Part shown: piece by piece, positions 24,253-32,381 of the stretch | Position numbering within the stretch: position 1 is the stretch's first letter | Layout of the letters: every line of letters starts with the position of its first letter | Source of the DNA: Streptomyces sp. NBC_01244 | GTDB lineage: Bacteria; Actinomycetota; Actinomycetes; Streptomycetales; Streptomycetaceae | Reading direction: 5' to 3' | Length of the DNA: 64,000 nucleotides | NCBI RefSeq assembly: GCF_035987325.1 | Contig: NZ_CP108488.1 | Span: 4,278,001-4,342,000 of the forward strand | The notes under the pieces: generated by a model | Seen by the model: the letters and a program-made list of their open reading frames with translations, nothing else | Told to the model about the DNA's origin: nothing | Database searches by the model: none | Made by a program: the position numbers and the translations under genes

Positions 24253-24945
24253 TCAGCGCTTCGCCACGAACACGTGGGACGCGATGTCGGCATCCAGCTC
24301 CGCGGCCTCGCCCCCACTGCCGACCAGCACACCGCCGGGCGACTCGGTCACGCTGACCACCGAGCCGGGCTGCACGCCCGCCCGCCGCAGCGTGTACATC
24401 AGCTGCGCGTCCGTCTGGATCGGCTCACCGATCCGGCGGATCACCACGGTCTTGCCCTCCACGCCCGGGTCCAGCTCGGAGAGGCTGACCATGCCCTCCT
24501 CCAGGAACGGATCGGCCTCGGCCTTCTCGCCCAGCTCCTCCAGCCCCGGGATCGGGTTCCCGTACGGCGATTCGGTCGGGTGGCGCAGCAGCTCCAGTAC
24601 CCGCCGCTCCACCGCCTCGCTCATCACGTGCTCCCAGCGGCAGGCCTCGGCGTGCACCTGCTCCCACTCCAGGCCGATGACGTCGACGAGCAGACACTCG
24701 GCGAGGCGGTGCTTGCGCATCACGCGCGTCGCCAGCTTGCGCCCCTCGTCGGTCAGCTCCAGGTGCCGGTCGCTGGCGACGGCCACCAGGCCGTCGCGCT
24801 CCATCCGCGCCACCGTCTGGCTCACCGTCGGACCGCTCTGATCGAGCCGCTCGGCGATACGGGCGCGCATGGGGACCACACCTTCCTCTTCCAGTTCGAG
24901 GATGGTGCGGAGGTACATCTCCGTGGTATCGATCAGTCCGGACAT
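24253..24945 (-). CDS. dmdR1: DtxR-family iron-dependent repressor (DmdR1 type)
   Basis: A 230-residue metal-dependent repressor. Residues 1-65 form the winged helix (MSGLIDTTEMYLRTILELEEEG, ERLDQSGPTVSQTVARMERDGLVAV). Residues 65-140 form the metal-binding dimerisation domain, with conserved HRLAECLLVDVIGLEWEQVHAEACRWEHVMSEAVERRVLELL; its Cys, Glu and His residues match the DtxR ancillary and primary metal sites. An SH3-like domain closes the protein (GEAAELDADIASHVFV). With ferrous iron bound, such proteins repress siderophore and iron-uptake genes. Length and sequence match streptomycete DmdR1. ATG 24945 follows GAGGGG. It is divergent from the SIS gene, and a long reading frame runs antisense to it. 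Confidence 0.92.
   Translation of the reverse strand: MSGLIDTTEMYLRTILELEEEGVVPMRARIAERLDQSGPTVSQTVARMERDGLVAVASDRHLELTDEGRKLATRVMRKHRLAECLLVDVIGLEWEQVHAEACRWEHVMSEAVERRVLELLRHPTESPYGNPIPGLEELGEKAEADPFLEEGMVSLSELDPGVEGKTVVIRRIGEPIQTDAQLMYTLRRAGVQPGSVVSVTESPGGVLVGSGGEAAELDADIASHVFVAKR
24284..24841 (+). other. Antisense reading frame over dmdR1 (possible adm-like ORF)
   Basis: An uninterrupted frame of 185 codons runs opposite to the iron regulator gene, and a second, longer opposite-strand frame also covers it. In S. coelicolor a gene antiparallel to dmdR1, called adm, has been reported to be translated and to affect antibiotic production. In this window the antisense product is Ser/Arg-rich (SSTRRSTASLITCSQRQ), as expected for chance frames in high-GC DNA, and I see no convincing ribosome site. 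I list it because of the precedent, not because coding is proved. Confidence 0.25.
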
Positions 24946-25126
24946 TCGTGCCCCTCGGATTGCGTGCGCTGGCCCTGCCCCCAATTCTGACCCATCACGC
25001 CGACAACCGTCCCGTGTAGGACGTCAAGGGCCGTTCCGGACTGCCCGGAAACGCCCCCCGAGCCCCTCCGGGCACCTCTCATTACGCCGCCCACCGGGCC
25101 TTTCGCCCCTTGGATGGAAGTTCGTA

Positions 25127-25152
25127 TTGACACGCCCTTGGTCCAGACCGCA
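25127..25152 (+). promoter_or_regulatory. Promoter -35 element and DasR-like site upstream of the SIS gene
   Basis: TTGACA at 25127-25132 is a full -35 match. It is followed at 25137-25152 by an imperfect 16-base site whose core TGGTC-C-AGACC (25139-25149) matches the DasR-responsive element core TGGTCTAGACCA except at the central base and the last one. DasR is the N-acetylglucosamine-responsive repressor of streptomycetes. Repressor binding here would cover the spacer between -35 and the presumed -10 near 25151-25156, where the match is weak. Confidence 0.5.
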
Positions 25153-25213
25153 CGGTGAGCGGCGGACACGGACGACAACCTCACCCACTCCCACCCCGGA
25201 AGGCCATCGGCGT

Positions 25214-25969
25214 ATGAGCGAGAGCAAGCTGGCCGGTCAGTTCTTCGACGCCGCGATCGGTCTGCTGGAGCGGGTACGGGACGAGGAGTCCGCCCGCATC
25301 AACGAGGCCGGAACCGTCATCGCGGACGCCGTGGCCGCCGGGAACAAGCTCTTCGCCTTCGGCGCCGGGCACTCCTCCCTCCCCGCCCAGGACGTGGTCT
25401 ACCGGGCCGGCGGGCTCGCCCTGATGAACTTCCTCGCCGTCCCCGGCACCGCCGGCATCGACGTCATGCCCGCCACCCTCGGCAGCGCCCTGGAGCGCGT
25501 CGACGGGCTCGCCGGCGCGGTCCTGGACAGCAGCCCGGCCAGTGACGGCGACGTCCTCGTGATCATCTCCCTCTCCGGACGCAACGCGCTGCCGGTCGAG
25601 ATGGCCATGAACGCCCGCGCGATCGGCCTCAAGGTCATCGGCGTCACCTCCGTGGCCTACGCGACCGGCACCAAGTCCCGCCACGTCTCCGGCACCTTCC
25701 TCAAGGACCACTGCGACATCGTCCTCGACAGCAAGATCGCGGTCGGCGACGCCGAGCTCACCCACGAGGGCATCGAAGCCCCCTTCGCCCCCGCCTCCAC
25801 CGTCGTGACCAGCGCGATCATGCAGGCGGTCATGGCCGCCGCGGCCGGCGAGCTCGTCGCCCGCGGGGTCGAACCGCCGCTCCTGCGCTCGGGCAACGTG
25901 GACGGCGGCCACGAGTGGAACGGCCGCGTCATGCAGCAGTACGGCGACCGCATCTTCTTCCGCCACTAG
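25214..25969 (+). CDS. SIS-domain sugar-phosphate-binding protein (UPF0309 type)
   Basis: A 251-residue cytoplasmic protein with one sugar isomerase (SIS) domain. The phosphosugar-binding loop is seen as FAFGAGHSSLPAQDVVYRAGG, and the second loop as VIISLSGRNALPVEMAMNARAIGLKVIGVTS. The C-terminal helix-rich part includes EWNGRVMQQYGDRIFFRH. Proteins of this type bind amino-sugar phosphates; a role in N-acetylglucosamine or N-acetylmuramate phosphate metabolism is likely but not shown. ATG 25214 follows GGAAGG. The DasR-like site upstream supports a link with aminosugar regulation. It is divergent from dmdR1. Confidence 0.85.
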   Translation: MSESKLAGQFFDAAIGLLERVRDEESARINEAGTVIADAVAAGNKLFAFGAGHSSLPAQDVVYRAGGLALMNFLAVPGTAGIDVMPATLGSALERVDGLAGAVLDSSPASDGDVLVIISLSGRNALPVEMAMNARAIGLKVIGVTSVAYATGTKSRHVSGTFLKDHCDIVLDSKIAVGDAELTHEGIEAPFAPASTVVTSAIMQAVMAAAAGELVARGVEPPLLRSGNVDGGHEWNGRVMQQYGDRIFFRH

Positions 25970-25995
25970 GCCGTCTCTTTCGCCCGCGGGGCGCC

Positions 25996-27312
25996 TCAGC
26001 GCCCCGCCAGGTCCAGGTCCAGATCCGCCGCGACGCGGGCCGCCACCTCCTCCGCGTACGCCGCGTCCGCGCGCTCGAAGGCGGCCCGGGACGGCCCCCG
26101 CAGGAACGTCAGCGTCCCCAGGCTCCGGCCCCGGCTGCGCAGGACCGTGCACAGGGCGTGCGCCGCACCCTCGGGCCAGCGCCGGGCACCCGCCCACGCC
26201 CCGTCGGCCTGCCCGAGCGGCGCGCTCGTCCGCACCGACCCGGCCCGGTCCAGCGCCTGCAGCGCCGGGTGACCGGCCTCGTAGCGCACCGGGATCACCC
26301 CGGGCTCGGGGAGCCCCGGCAGGCCGGGCGGGGACGCCGCCCAGCGCAGCAGCCGCGCGGGCGCAGGGTCCCGTAGCGGCTCCAGTACGTCCACCAGCGC
26401 GTGCTCGGCGAAGCCCGCCAGGGCGAACTCCAGCCGTACGGCCGCCGCCTCGGCCGGGTCCTCGCACTCGGCGGCGGCCCGCCCGGCCCGATACAGCTGA
26501 TGGGACCGGAACCGCAGCTGCGCCGTGTCCAGCTGCGCCTGGCGGGCCTCGGTGACGTCCTGGAACAGCAGCGCGACCCCGAGCGGTACGGGTTCCTCCG
26601 CGAGCGGCGACGCCAGGCGCAGGAACCCGCACCGCCAGCACCGCCGCCGCACGCCCTCGGGCCCGCGCACGGACACCCACAGCTCCGCCGGCGCCGGAGG
26701 CGCGCCTTCGGCCAGTACGTGCTGCAGCGCCCCCTCCAGCTCCTCCACCCCCTGCGCCAGCAGCTCCCCCAGCGGCCGCCCGAGCAGCACGGTGCGGCCG
26801 GAGCCGAAGGCCCGGGCGGCATGCGCGTTGACCACGGCCGGGCGCAGGTCCACGTCGACGAGCACGACTCCCCAGGAGGCGTCCTCCATCAGCGCCTCGC
26901 TCAAGGCGATGGAACGCTCCAGGTCGATCTGCGCGTGCACCTCGCTGAAGGCGCAGTACACCCCGGCCGGCTTCCCGTCGGCGCCCGGCACCCCCGCGGA
27001 CTGCGTCCGCACGAGCACCCGCCCGCCGTCCTTGGTCAGCAGCGCGAACTCGTGCACCTGCCGCCCCGGCACGTCTTGCGCGGCCATGAGTCTGTCCTGC
27101 ACGTCCTGCGCGTCGGCGGGCCGCACGGCCCACCCCGCGAACCCCTTGCGCCCCACGGCCTCGATCGCCGACCACCCCAGAATCCGCTCGGCCTCGCGGT
27201 TCCAGTGGGTGATCACGCCATCGGCATCGAACGCGCACAAGGCCGCGTCCATCCCGTCCAACAGCGCTGCGAGCAGATCGTCGGCGGTCTCATCACGTCC
27301 GGATGCAGGCAC
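25996..27312 (-). CDS. PAS-PAS-GAF sensory protein without an output domain
   Basis: A 438-residue soluble protein. Residues about 12-130 form a first PAS domain (DAALCAFDADGVITHWNREAERILGWSAIEAVGRKG), residues about 145-265 a second (ASWGVVLVDVDLRPAVVNAHAARAFG, LGVALLFQDVTEARQAQ), and residues about 285-435 a GAF-like domain ending in the helix AAFERADAAYAEEVAARVAADLDLDL. In streptomycetes this arrangement is usually fused to a PP2C phosphatase or a kinase; here the protein stops after GAF. It may act by binding a separate effector. GTG 27312 follows AGGGGG. It converges on the SIS gene. Confidence 0.82.
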   Translation of the reverse strand: MPASGRDETADDLLAALLDGMDAALCAFDADGVITHWNREAERILGWSAIEAVGRKGFAGWAVRPADAQDVQDRLMAAQDVPGRQVHEFALLTKDGGRVLVRTQSAGVPGADGKPAGVYCAFSEVHAQIDLERSIALSEALMEDASWGVVLVDVDLRPAVVNAHAARAFGSGRTVLLGRPLGELLAQGVEELEGALQHVLAEGAPPAPAELWVSVRGPEGVRRRCWRCGFLRLASPLAEEPVPLGVALLFQDVTEARQAQLDTAQLRFRSHQLYRAGRAAAECEDPAEAAAVRLEFALAGFAEHALVDVLEPLRDPAPARLLRWAASPPGLPGLPEPGVIPVRYEAGHPALQALDRAGSVRTSAPLGQADGAWAGARRWPEGAAHALCTVLRSRGRSLGTLTFLRGPSRAAFERADAAYAEEVAARVAADLDLDLAGR

Positions 27313-27473
27313 CTGGGCCCCCTACAGGTGTTCGCGTGTGCGGCACGTCACGTCATTGAACTGGAACGTGACGCAGCCCACACCCACTTCCCGCAATCAT
27401 CCCGGTATGTCCGAGACCGCGGGCAGCCGGTCGGCCTGGTGGGGGCCGCGATACCGGGAGTATGGTCTCTTGT

Positions 27474-27752
27474 ATGGCGACCAAGAAGATCACGGTGACG
27501 ATCCCCGAAGAGCTCCTTGACGAGATCCGCACGGAAGCGGCGGAGCGGGGCCTGTCGGCGTACGTCGCCGAAGCGCTCCGGTTCAAGCGCGAGCGGGACC
27601 GGTTGCGGGAACTGGTCGACTGGCTGGAGGAGGAGCACGGCCCGGTCACCGAGGACGAACACACGGCCGCGCTCGCGGACCTGGAGGATCTCGACGCAGA
27701 GCACGAACGTCGCCGCGCTACGGGAGGGCACCAGGCCGGAGAGGCCGCGTGA
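27474..27752 (+). CDS. Antitoxin of a VapBC-type pair, ribbon-helix-helix protein
   Basis: A 92-residue protein beginning ATKKITVTIPEELLDEIRTEAAERGLSAYVAEALRFKRERD, the classic ribbon-helix-helix DNA-binding and dimerisation fold. The C-terminal half is an acidic helix (WLEEEHGPVTEDEHTAALADLEDLDAEH) suited to wrapping the toxin. It overlaps the toxin gene by four bases (GTGA). ATG 27474 is used; an ATG four codons upstream is possible. A small palindrome, ATAC then five bases then GTAT (27451-27463), lies at the start region and could be the autoregulatory operator. Confidence 0.85.
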   Translation: MATKKITVTIPEELLDEIRTEAAERGLSAYVAEALRFKRERDRLRELVDWLEEEHGPVTEDEHTAALADLEDLDAEHERRRATGGHQAGEAA

Positions 27753-28171
27753 CGCGGACCGGCGAGCGCGGGCAGCCACCGCTGCGCGTCTTCGTGCTCG
27801 ACTGCGAAGCGCTGTCCCTGGCCGTGCGTGGCGACCGGAAGATGATCGCCCTGCTGGACATCGCCTCCCGGGGCGGGGCCGAGGTGGTGACGTCTCCGAT
27901 GACGCTCGTCGAGGCGTACGACGGGAGGACCACCGAGCAGCGCTGGGACTGGGTCCTCTCCCGACTGAAGGTCGCCGACGTCGGGAAGGACGAGGCCCGC
28001 CAGGCCCGCCGGCTGCTGGCGGACACCGAGCTGCACGGCCACAAGTACGCCATCGACGCGGTGCTCGCCGTCATCGCGCGCCGGCAGAAGGGGCAGGTCA
28101 CCGTCTTCACCTCGGACGTGGGCGACCTGGAGCGGCTGGTCCCGGACTCGATCGTCGTCAAGAAGGTATGA
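27749..28171 (+). CDS. Toxin of a VapBC-type pair, PIN-domain RNase
   Basis: A 140-residue PIN-domain protein. The four acidic positions of the metal-dependent RNase site are visible: VFVLDCEALS, TSPMTLVEAYDG, KYAIDAVLAVIA and FTSDVGDLERL. VapC-type toxins cut RNA, often tRNA, when the antitoxin is lost. The GTG start overlaps the antitoxin stop, which gives the usual coupled order antitoxin then toxin. It is followed by a short ORF and stem-loop before pdxH. Confidence 0.85.
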   Translation: MTRTGERGQPPLRVFVLDCEALSLAVRGDRKMIALLDIASRGGAEVVTSPMTLVEAYDGRTTEQRWDWVLSRLKVADVGKDEARQARRLLADTELHGHKYAIDAVLAVIARRQKGQVTVFTSDVGDLERLVPDSIVVKKV

Positions 28172-28228
28172 CACGGCGGCTCCGGAGAGCCCAGGACATG
28201 CCTGCGAATTCGCCCCCGAAATTCGGTT

Positions 28229-28258
28229 GAGCGCGATCTGCGGGGGTGCCTAAAGTGG
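28229..28258 (+). promoter_or_regulatory. HrdB-type promoter upstream of a tiny ORF
   Basis: TTGAGC (28229-28234), an 18-base spacer and TAAAGT (28253-28258) make a good vegetative promoter. A very strong ribosome site (AGGGAGGTGG at 28271-28280) follows, nine bases before the ATG at 28289. Confidence 0.55.
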
Positions 28259-28288
28259 GCGCACACGAGAAGGGAGGTGGTTGCCGCA

Positions 28289-28327
28289 ATGTACGGAAAC
28301 CGGACGCGTGAGGTGGCTGCGGGCTAA
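28289..28327 (+). CDS. Twelve-codon ORF with strong translation signals
   Basis: ATG 28289 to TAA 28325-28327 would encode MYGNRTREVAAG. The ORF has its own promoter-like sequence and one of the best ribosome sites in the window, and TAA is a rare stop in this GC-rich genome. A large two-level stem-loop follows at 28399-28468 and no further plus-strand gene lies before the converging pdxH. It could be a leader-type peptide, a small functional peptide, or the remnant start of a lost gene. I do not recognise it. Confidence 0.4.
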   Translation: MYGNRTREVAAG

Positions 28328-28398
28328 AGCGCCCGTTGTCGCACGCACCCAGTGCGGTGCCCGGCGGAGTCGCCGGCGCCAATCCCAAGCAGTCACCC

Positions 28399-28468
28399 GA
28401 CCCGCGAGCTCGCCGGTACGTCCGGCCGGCTTCCCCCACTGCAGGGGGGAAACCCGAGCTCGCGGGTC
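28399..28468. terminator. Nested stem-loop between the tiny ORF and pdxH
   Basis: GACCCGCGAGCTCG (28399-28412) pairs perfectly with CGAGCTCGCGGGTC (28455-28468). Inside the 42-base loop, TTCCCCC (28431-28437) pairs with GGGGGAA (28445-28451). It probably ends transcription of the tiny-ORF unit and of pdxH from the other side; the nested shape is larger than an ordinary terminator. Confidence 0.65.
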
Positions 28469-28488
28469 GTCTGCGTGTGAGCGGAGTC

Positions 28489-29142
28489 TTACGGGCAGAG
28501 GCGTTCCACGCGCCAGGTGCCGCCCTCCAGGACGTAGCGGAGGCGGTCGTGGAGGCGGTTTTCGTGGCCCTGCCAGAATTCCACCGCGTCGGGGACCACG
28601 CGGATGCCGCCCCACTGCGGCGGGACCGGAACCTGTTCGCCCTCGGGGTAGCGGGCTTCCAGGTCCGCGTAGCGGCGGTCCAGTTCCGCGCGGGAGGCGA
28701 TCACCGTGGACTGTTCGCTGGCCCAGGCGCCCAGCTGGGAACCGTGGGGGCGGGAGCGGAAGTACGCCGCCGTCTCGTCGCGGCCGATGCGGGAGGCCGT
28801 GCCCGTGACGATGACCTGGCGGGCGATGGGGTGCCAGGGGAAGAGCAGGGAGACGAACGGGTTGGCGGCCAGTTCGCGGCCCTTGCGGGAGTCGTAGTTC
28901 GTGAAGAAGACGAATCCGCGCTCGTCGAACTGCTTCAACAGGACCGTGCGCGAGCTGGGGCGGCCGTCCGGGGTTGCGGTTGCGACGACCATCGCGTTGG
29001 GTTCGAAGACGTTCGCCTCCGCAGCGTCGCGGAACCAGCGCGCGAACTGGCCCATCGGTTCCTCGGCGAGGCTTTCCTCGTCGACGAGCTGGGAGCGGTA
29101 CTGCTTGCGCATGTCGGCAGGGTCAAGGTGCTGATCGGTCAC
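28489..29142 (-). CDS. pdxH: Pyridoxamine 5'-phosphate oxidase
   Basis: A 217-residue FMN enzyme that oxidises pyridoxamine or pyridoxine phosphate to pyridoxal phosphate with oxygen. Conserved stretches are [58 protein letters not shown] and the C-terminal WRVERLCP that closes the active site; the length is normal. GTG 29142 is the start, since MRKQYRSQL lies just downstream and no earlier start is in register with family length. It is divergent from citrate synthase, with 207 bases of promoter space. Confidence 0.95.
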   Translation of the reverse strand: MTDQHLDPADMRKQYRSQLVDEESLAEEPMGQFARWFRDAAEANVFEPNAMVVATATPDGRPSSRTVLLKQFDERGFVFFTNYDSRKGRELAANPFVSLLFPWHPIARQVIVTGTASRIGRDETAAYFRSRPHGSQLGAWASEQSTVIASRAELDRRYADLEARYPEGEQVPVPPQWGGIRVVPDAVEFWQGHENRLHDRLRYVLEGGTWRVERLCP

Positions 29143-29349
29143 GCGGCCATCCTGCCGCAGCCGCGCGCCCTGGACTGTGCCGTATGTCACGCTTCCCCGC
29201 GCCAAGCGGAACGTACAAAATCTTGGGGCCGGTCCGACGGTCCCGAACGGATGACCATCGGCCGTGCCGGGCATCAACGGGGATGACCGCGCCGGACCGC
29301 GAATCACGCCGGGAGCCGCGCGTGTTCGCACTATTTGAGGAGCCGCCTG

Positions 29350-30483
29350 ATGTCCGACTTCGTACCCGGTCTCGAGGGAGTCGTCGCGTTCGAAACGGAG
29401 ATCGCCGAACCCGACAAGGAAGGCGGGTCTCTGCGATACCGGGGTGTCGACATCGAAGACCTCGTGGGCCACGTCTCCTTCGGGAACGTCTGGGGTCTGC
29501 TGGTCGACGGTGCCTTCAACCCCGGCCTGCCGGCCGCCGAGCCCTTCCCGATCCCGGTGCACTCCGGTGACATCCGGGTCGACGTGCAGTCCGCACTCGC
29601 CATGCTCGCCCCCGTGTGGGGGCTGAAACCGCTCCTCGACATCGATGAGCAGACCGCGCGGGACGATCTGGCGCGGGCGGCCGTGATGGCGCTCTCGTAC
29701 GTGGCCCAGTCCGCGCGCGGCCAGGGACGGCCGATGGTCCCGCAGAGCGAGATCGACAAGGCCGAGTCCGTGGTCGAGCGGTTCATGATCCGCTGGCGGG
29801 GCGAGCCCGACCCGCGCCACGTCAAGGCCGTCGACGCCTACTGGACCTCGGCCGCCGAGCACGGGATGAACGCTTCGACCTTCACCGCGCGCGTCATCGC
29901 CTCGACGGGTGCCGATGTCGCGGCCGCGCTGTCCGGCGCGGTCGGCGCCATGTCCGGGCCGCTGCACGGCGGGGCGCCCTCGCGCGTCCTCGGCATGATC
30001 GAGGAGATCGAGCGCACCGGCGACGCCGTGGCGTACGTGAGGAAGGCCCTGGACAAGGGCGAGCGGCTGATGGGCTTCGGTCACCGCGTCTACCGCGCCG
30101 AGGACCCGCGCGCCCGCGTGCTGCGGCGTACGGCCAAGGAGCTGGACGCCCCGCGCTACGAGGTGGCCGCCGCGCTGGAGAAGGCCGCCCTGGAGGAGCT
30201 GCACGCGCGCCGTCCCGACCGGGTGCTCGCGACGAACGTGGAGTTCTGGGCCGCGATCATGCTGGACTTCGCGGAGGTCCCGGCGCACATGTTCACCTCG
30301 ATGTTCACGTGTGCCCGTACCGCGGGCTGGTCCGCGCACATCCTGGAGCAGAAGCGCACGGGCCGCCTGGTCCGTCCCTCCGCCCGCTACACCGGTCCGG
30401 GCGTGCGCAATCCGCGCGAGATCGAGGGTTACTCCGATATCACGGACATCACAGACATCACGGATATCGCCTCCACCACCTGA
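29350..30483 (+). CDS. citA: Citrate synthase 2 (CitA type)
   Basis: A 377-residue citrate synthase that condenses oxaloacetate with acetyl-CoA. The two catalytic histidines are in [10 protein letters not shown] and [14 protein letters not shown]. At the catalytic acid position the enzyme reads NVEFW rather than the NVDFY of many bacterial enzymes, as in the actinobacterial citrate synthase 2 group. The end carries a repeat, [12 protein letters not shown], encoded by near-identical nine-base units. ATG 29350 follows GAGGAG. It stands alone, followed by a strong terminator. Confidence 0.92.
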   Translation: MSDFVPGLEGVVAFETEIAEPDKEGGSLRYRGVDIEDLVGHVSFGNVWGLLVDGAFNPGLPAAEPFPIPVHSGDIRVDVQSALAMLAPVWGLKPLLDIDEQTARDDLARAAVMALSYVAQSARGQGRPMVPQSEIDKAESVVERFMIRWRGEPDPRHVKAVDAYWTSAAEHGMNASTFTARVIASTGADVAAALSGAVGAMSGPLHGGAPSRVLGMIEEIERTGDAVAYVRKALDKGERLMGFGHRVYRAEDPRARVLRRTAKELDAPRYEVAAALEKAALEELHARRPDRVLATNVEFWAAIMLDFAEVPAHMFTSMFTCARTAGWSAHILEQKRTGRLVRPSARYTGPGVRNPREIEGYSDITDITDITDIASTT

Positions 30484-30528
30484 TCGCGCCGGCCGCCGGC
30501 TGCCCCCGCACAGGGCCGCCGCCGTGAC

Positions 30529-30566
30529 GAAGGGCGCCGCATCCCCTCGGGGGTGCGGCGCCCTTC
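30529..30566. terminator. Terminator between citrate synthase and the TetR gene
   Basis: GAAGGGCGCCGCA (30529-30541) pairs perfectly with TGCGGCGCCCTTC (30554-30566) around a 12-base loop that itself contains CCCC and GGGG. It lies between converging genes and should serve both. Confidence 0.9.
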
Positions 30567-30596
30567 GCGTCCCCGGGAGGAGAAGGGGTGGGGGCC

Positions 30597-31199
30597 TCAG
30601 CCCAGTTCCGTGTCCAGGATCCGGGCCCACTGGGCGACCACCCGCGCCCGGCGGGCGGTGTCGTCGGTGAGGACGTTGGCCAGGCCCAGGCCGCGGGCCA
30701 TGTCGAGCAGGCCCTGCACGGTCTCCCGTACGCCCGGCACGGACTCGTCCGCGCCCAGCAGCTCCACGGCCATGCGGTGGGTCTCCCGGCCCACGCGGGC
30801 CTCCAGCTCGGCCACGCGGGGGCGCAGCTGCTCCTCGTGGGAGGCCGCGACCCAGAGCTGGAGGGCGGCGCGGAACATCGGGCCGGTGTACAGGTCGATG
30901 AGCGCCCCGACCACGTCGGCGCGGGCCGCGGCGGTGCCGCCGCGCGGGAACAGGTCCAGCAGCGCGGTCGAGCGCACCTCGGCCATGTACTCGACGGCCG
31001 CGGTGAACAGCTCCTCGCGGGTGCGGAAGTGGTGCTGGGCCGCCCCGCGCGAGACCCCGGCGCGCTCCGCGACCACGGCGACGGTGGATCCGGCCCAGCC
31101 CTGCTCGGCGAGGCAGGAGACGGCCGCCTCCAGGAGGTGGCGGCGGGTGACCCGGCTGCGGGCCTGCTTGGGCCCGCTGTCCGCGGTCACCGCAGCCAT
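30597..31199 (-). CDS. TetR-family regulator of the acyl-CoA operon
   Basis: A 200-residue regulator. Residues about 14-62 form the TetR helix-turn-helix ([47 protein letters not shown]). The C-terminal ligand-binding domain is helical. It is the last gene of a seven-gene minus-strand operon, and its ATG overlaps the end of the crotonase gene by 13 bases, so translation is coupled. TetR proteins encoded inside such operons commonly repress them and respond to an acyl-CoA. A possible operator lies upstream of the first gene, at 40441-40452. Confidence 0.88.
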   Translation of the reverse strand: MAAVTADSGPKQARSRVTRRHLLEAAVSCLAEQGWAGSTVAVVAERAGVSRGAAQHHFRTREELFTAAVEYMAEVRSTALLDLFPRGGTAAARADVVGALIDLYTGPMFRAALQLWVAASHEEQLRPRVAELEARVGRETHRMAVELLGADESVPGVRETVQGLLDMARGLGLANVLTDDTARRARVVAQWARILDTELG

Positions 31200-31930
31200 G
31201 ACGGCTCCCGTCGTTCGAAGCGGGCGCTGATGCCCTCGCGGGCCTCGGCGGAGGCGAAGTGCCGGGCGGACAGCTCGGTGAGGGCTGCCCCGTCCCGCTC
31301 CAGGGCGGCCCGTACCGGGGCGGTGACCAGGCGTTTCGTCGCGGCCAGGGCCTCGGGGCCGGCCTTGAGGAGGCCTTCCAGGACCGGGGCGAGCACCTTG
31401 TCGACGTCCGCGTCCGGGGCGTCGAGGGTGAGCAGGCCGATGCGGGTGGCTTCGGCGGCGCCGAAGACCTCGGCGGTGAGGAAGTAGCGGGCCGCGGCGC
31501 GGGGGTCCAGGCGCGGGAGCAGTGGCGCGGAGATCACGGCCGGGACCACGCCGAGGTGGGTCTCGGTGAAGGCGTACGTGGACCCGTGCCCGGCGGCGGC
31601 GATGTCGCAGGCGCCGAGCAGCCCGAGGCCGCCCGCGCGGACGTGGCCCGTGACCCGGGCCACGACGGGCTTGGGGAGTTCGGCGATCTCCCGGAGCAGG
31701 GCCAGGAAGTCGGCCGGGTCGCAGGGGAACTTCAGGTCGGCGCCGGCGCAGAAGGTGGTGCCGGTGTGGGTGAGGACCACCGCCCGGGTGGGTCGTTCGG
31801 TGGCCGCGGTGGCCAGGGCGGTGCGGAGTTCTTGGACCAGGGTGGCGGAGAGGGCGTTGCGGTTGGCCGGGGAGTCGAGGGTGAGGGTCGTGAGGCCGGG
31901 CGTTCGCGCGGCGTGGACCAGTGGGGGCAT
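31187..31930 (-). CDS. Enoyl-CoA hydratase/isomerase (crotonase) family protein
   Basis: A 247-residue crotonase-fold protein. [23 protein letters not shown] oxyanion-hole sequence is present ([13 protein letters not shown]). One of the two hydratase glutamates aligns with the E in [10 protein letters not shown], but the first, normally in GGGxE, is replaced in [12 protein letters not shown] by a small residue. The enzyme may therefore be an isomerase, hydrolase or specialised lyase rather than a classical hydratase. The start at 31930 follows GGAGGAG. It follows the acyl-CoA dehydrogenase gene in the same direction, but 451 bases apart; a 274-bp inverted-repeat element fills most of the gap. 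Confidence 0.85.
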   Translation of the reverse strand: MPPLVHAARTPGLTTLTLDSPANRNALSATLVQELRTALATAATERPTRAVVLTHTGTTFCAGADLKFPCDPADFLALLREIAELPKPVVARVTGHVRAGGLGLLGACDIAAAGHGSTYAFTETHLGVVPAVISAPLLPRLDPRAAARYFLTAEVFGAAEATRIGLLTLDAPDADVDKVLAPVLEGLLKAGPEALAATKRLVTAPVRAALERDGAALTELSARHFASAEAREGISARFERREPSWLR

Positions 31931-32076
31931 GTCTCCTCCGGAGGGGGTGGTCGGTCGGTCGGGATCCCCTCCGGGGAGGGTATGCGGGTCGCCTGCGGCG
32001 GGCTCCGGTGGGCTGCGGGTGGGTCCCCCTTGCGGGGCGAAGTCCCCGCTGCGACCTTTTGCCGCTGCGCGGGCGA

Positions 32077-32350
32077 GGTCCCCTACCCGCCCTTCGCCCG
32101 TTCCCCGGGCGCTGCCCGGAGCCCGGTCCTCAAGCGCCGGACGGGCTGGAGGGGTGCCGGGCTGCGCCCGGACCCCTCGGGGCTCCGCCCCGGGCCCCGG
32201 TCCTCAAACGCCGGACGGCTGAAAGCGAGGGTGCCGGGCTGCGCCCGGACCCCCTGGGGGTCCGGGGGCTGGTCCCCGGCCACGGCGCCGCGCGTGGGAA
32301 CGGGGCCGGGGCGGAGCTCCGGGGAACGGGCGAAGGGTGGGTAGGGGACT
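32077..32350. mobile_element. Inverted-repeat element, intergenic copy (copy A)
   Basis: The left end at 32077-32109 begins GGTCCCCTACCCGCCC and continues TTCGCCCGTTCCCCGGG. The right end at 32318-32350 is its reverse complement with three mismatches. The matching continues outward for another 15 or so bases on each side (GCTGCGCGGGCGAGG against its complement). The interior holds CTCAAACGCCGG and GGGGTCCGGGG-type words shared with the other copies. No ORF is carried, so it is a non-autonomous, MITE-like or REP-like unit. It lies inside the acyl-CoA operon between acyl-CoA dehydrogenase and crotonase. Confidence 0.7.
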
Positions 32351-32381
32351 CCTCGCCCCGCGCAGCGGAAACCGGGGCCGG

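Noticed and set aside
23776..24990. 404-codon plus-strand frame across the hydrolase start, terminator and dmdR1
   Set aside because: It crosses a strong terminator and two genes on the other strand and lacks a ribosome site; only the part antisense to dmdR1 is kept as a low-confidence note because of the adm precedent.
28158..28439. Minus-strand ORF between the PIN toxin and pdxH
   Set aside because: It overlaps the toxin end, the promoter and the stem-loop, has no ribosome site and shows no recognisable protein features. The plus-strand signals explain the region better.
29143..29349. Riboswitch or other leader RNA between pdxH and citrate synthase
   Set aside because: Apart from an AT-rich TACAAA patch near 29214 and a GAGGAG ribosome site, I see no conserved paired structure that would support a riboswitch.
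32077..32350. Copy A of the inverted-repeat element considered as a CRISPR or rRNA/tRNA-like structure
   Set aside because: There are two inverted ends, not regularly spaced direct repeats with unique spacers, and no tRNA cloverleaf or CCA end can be drawn.
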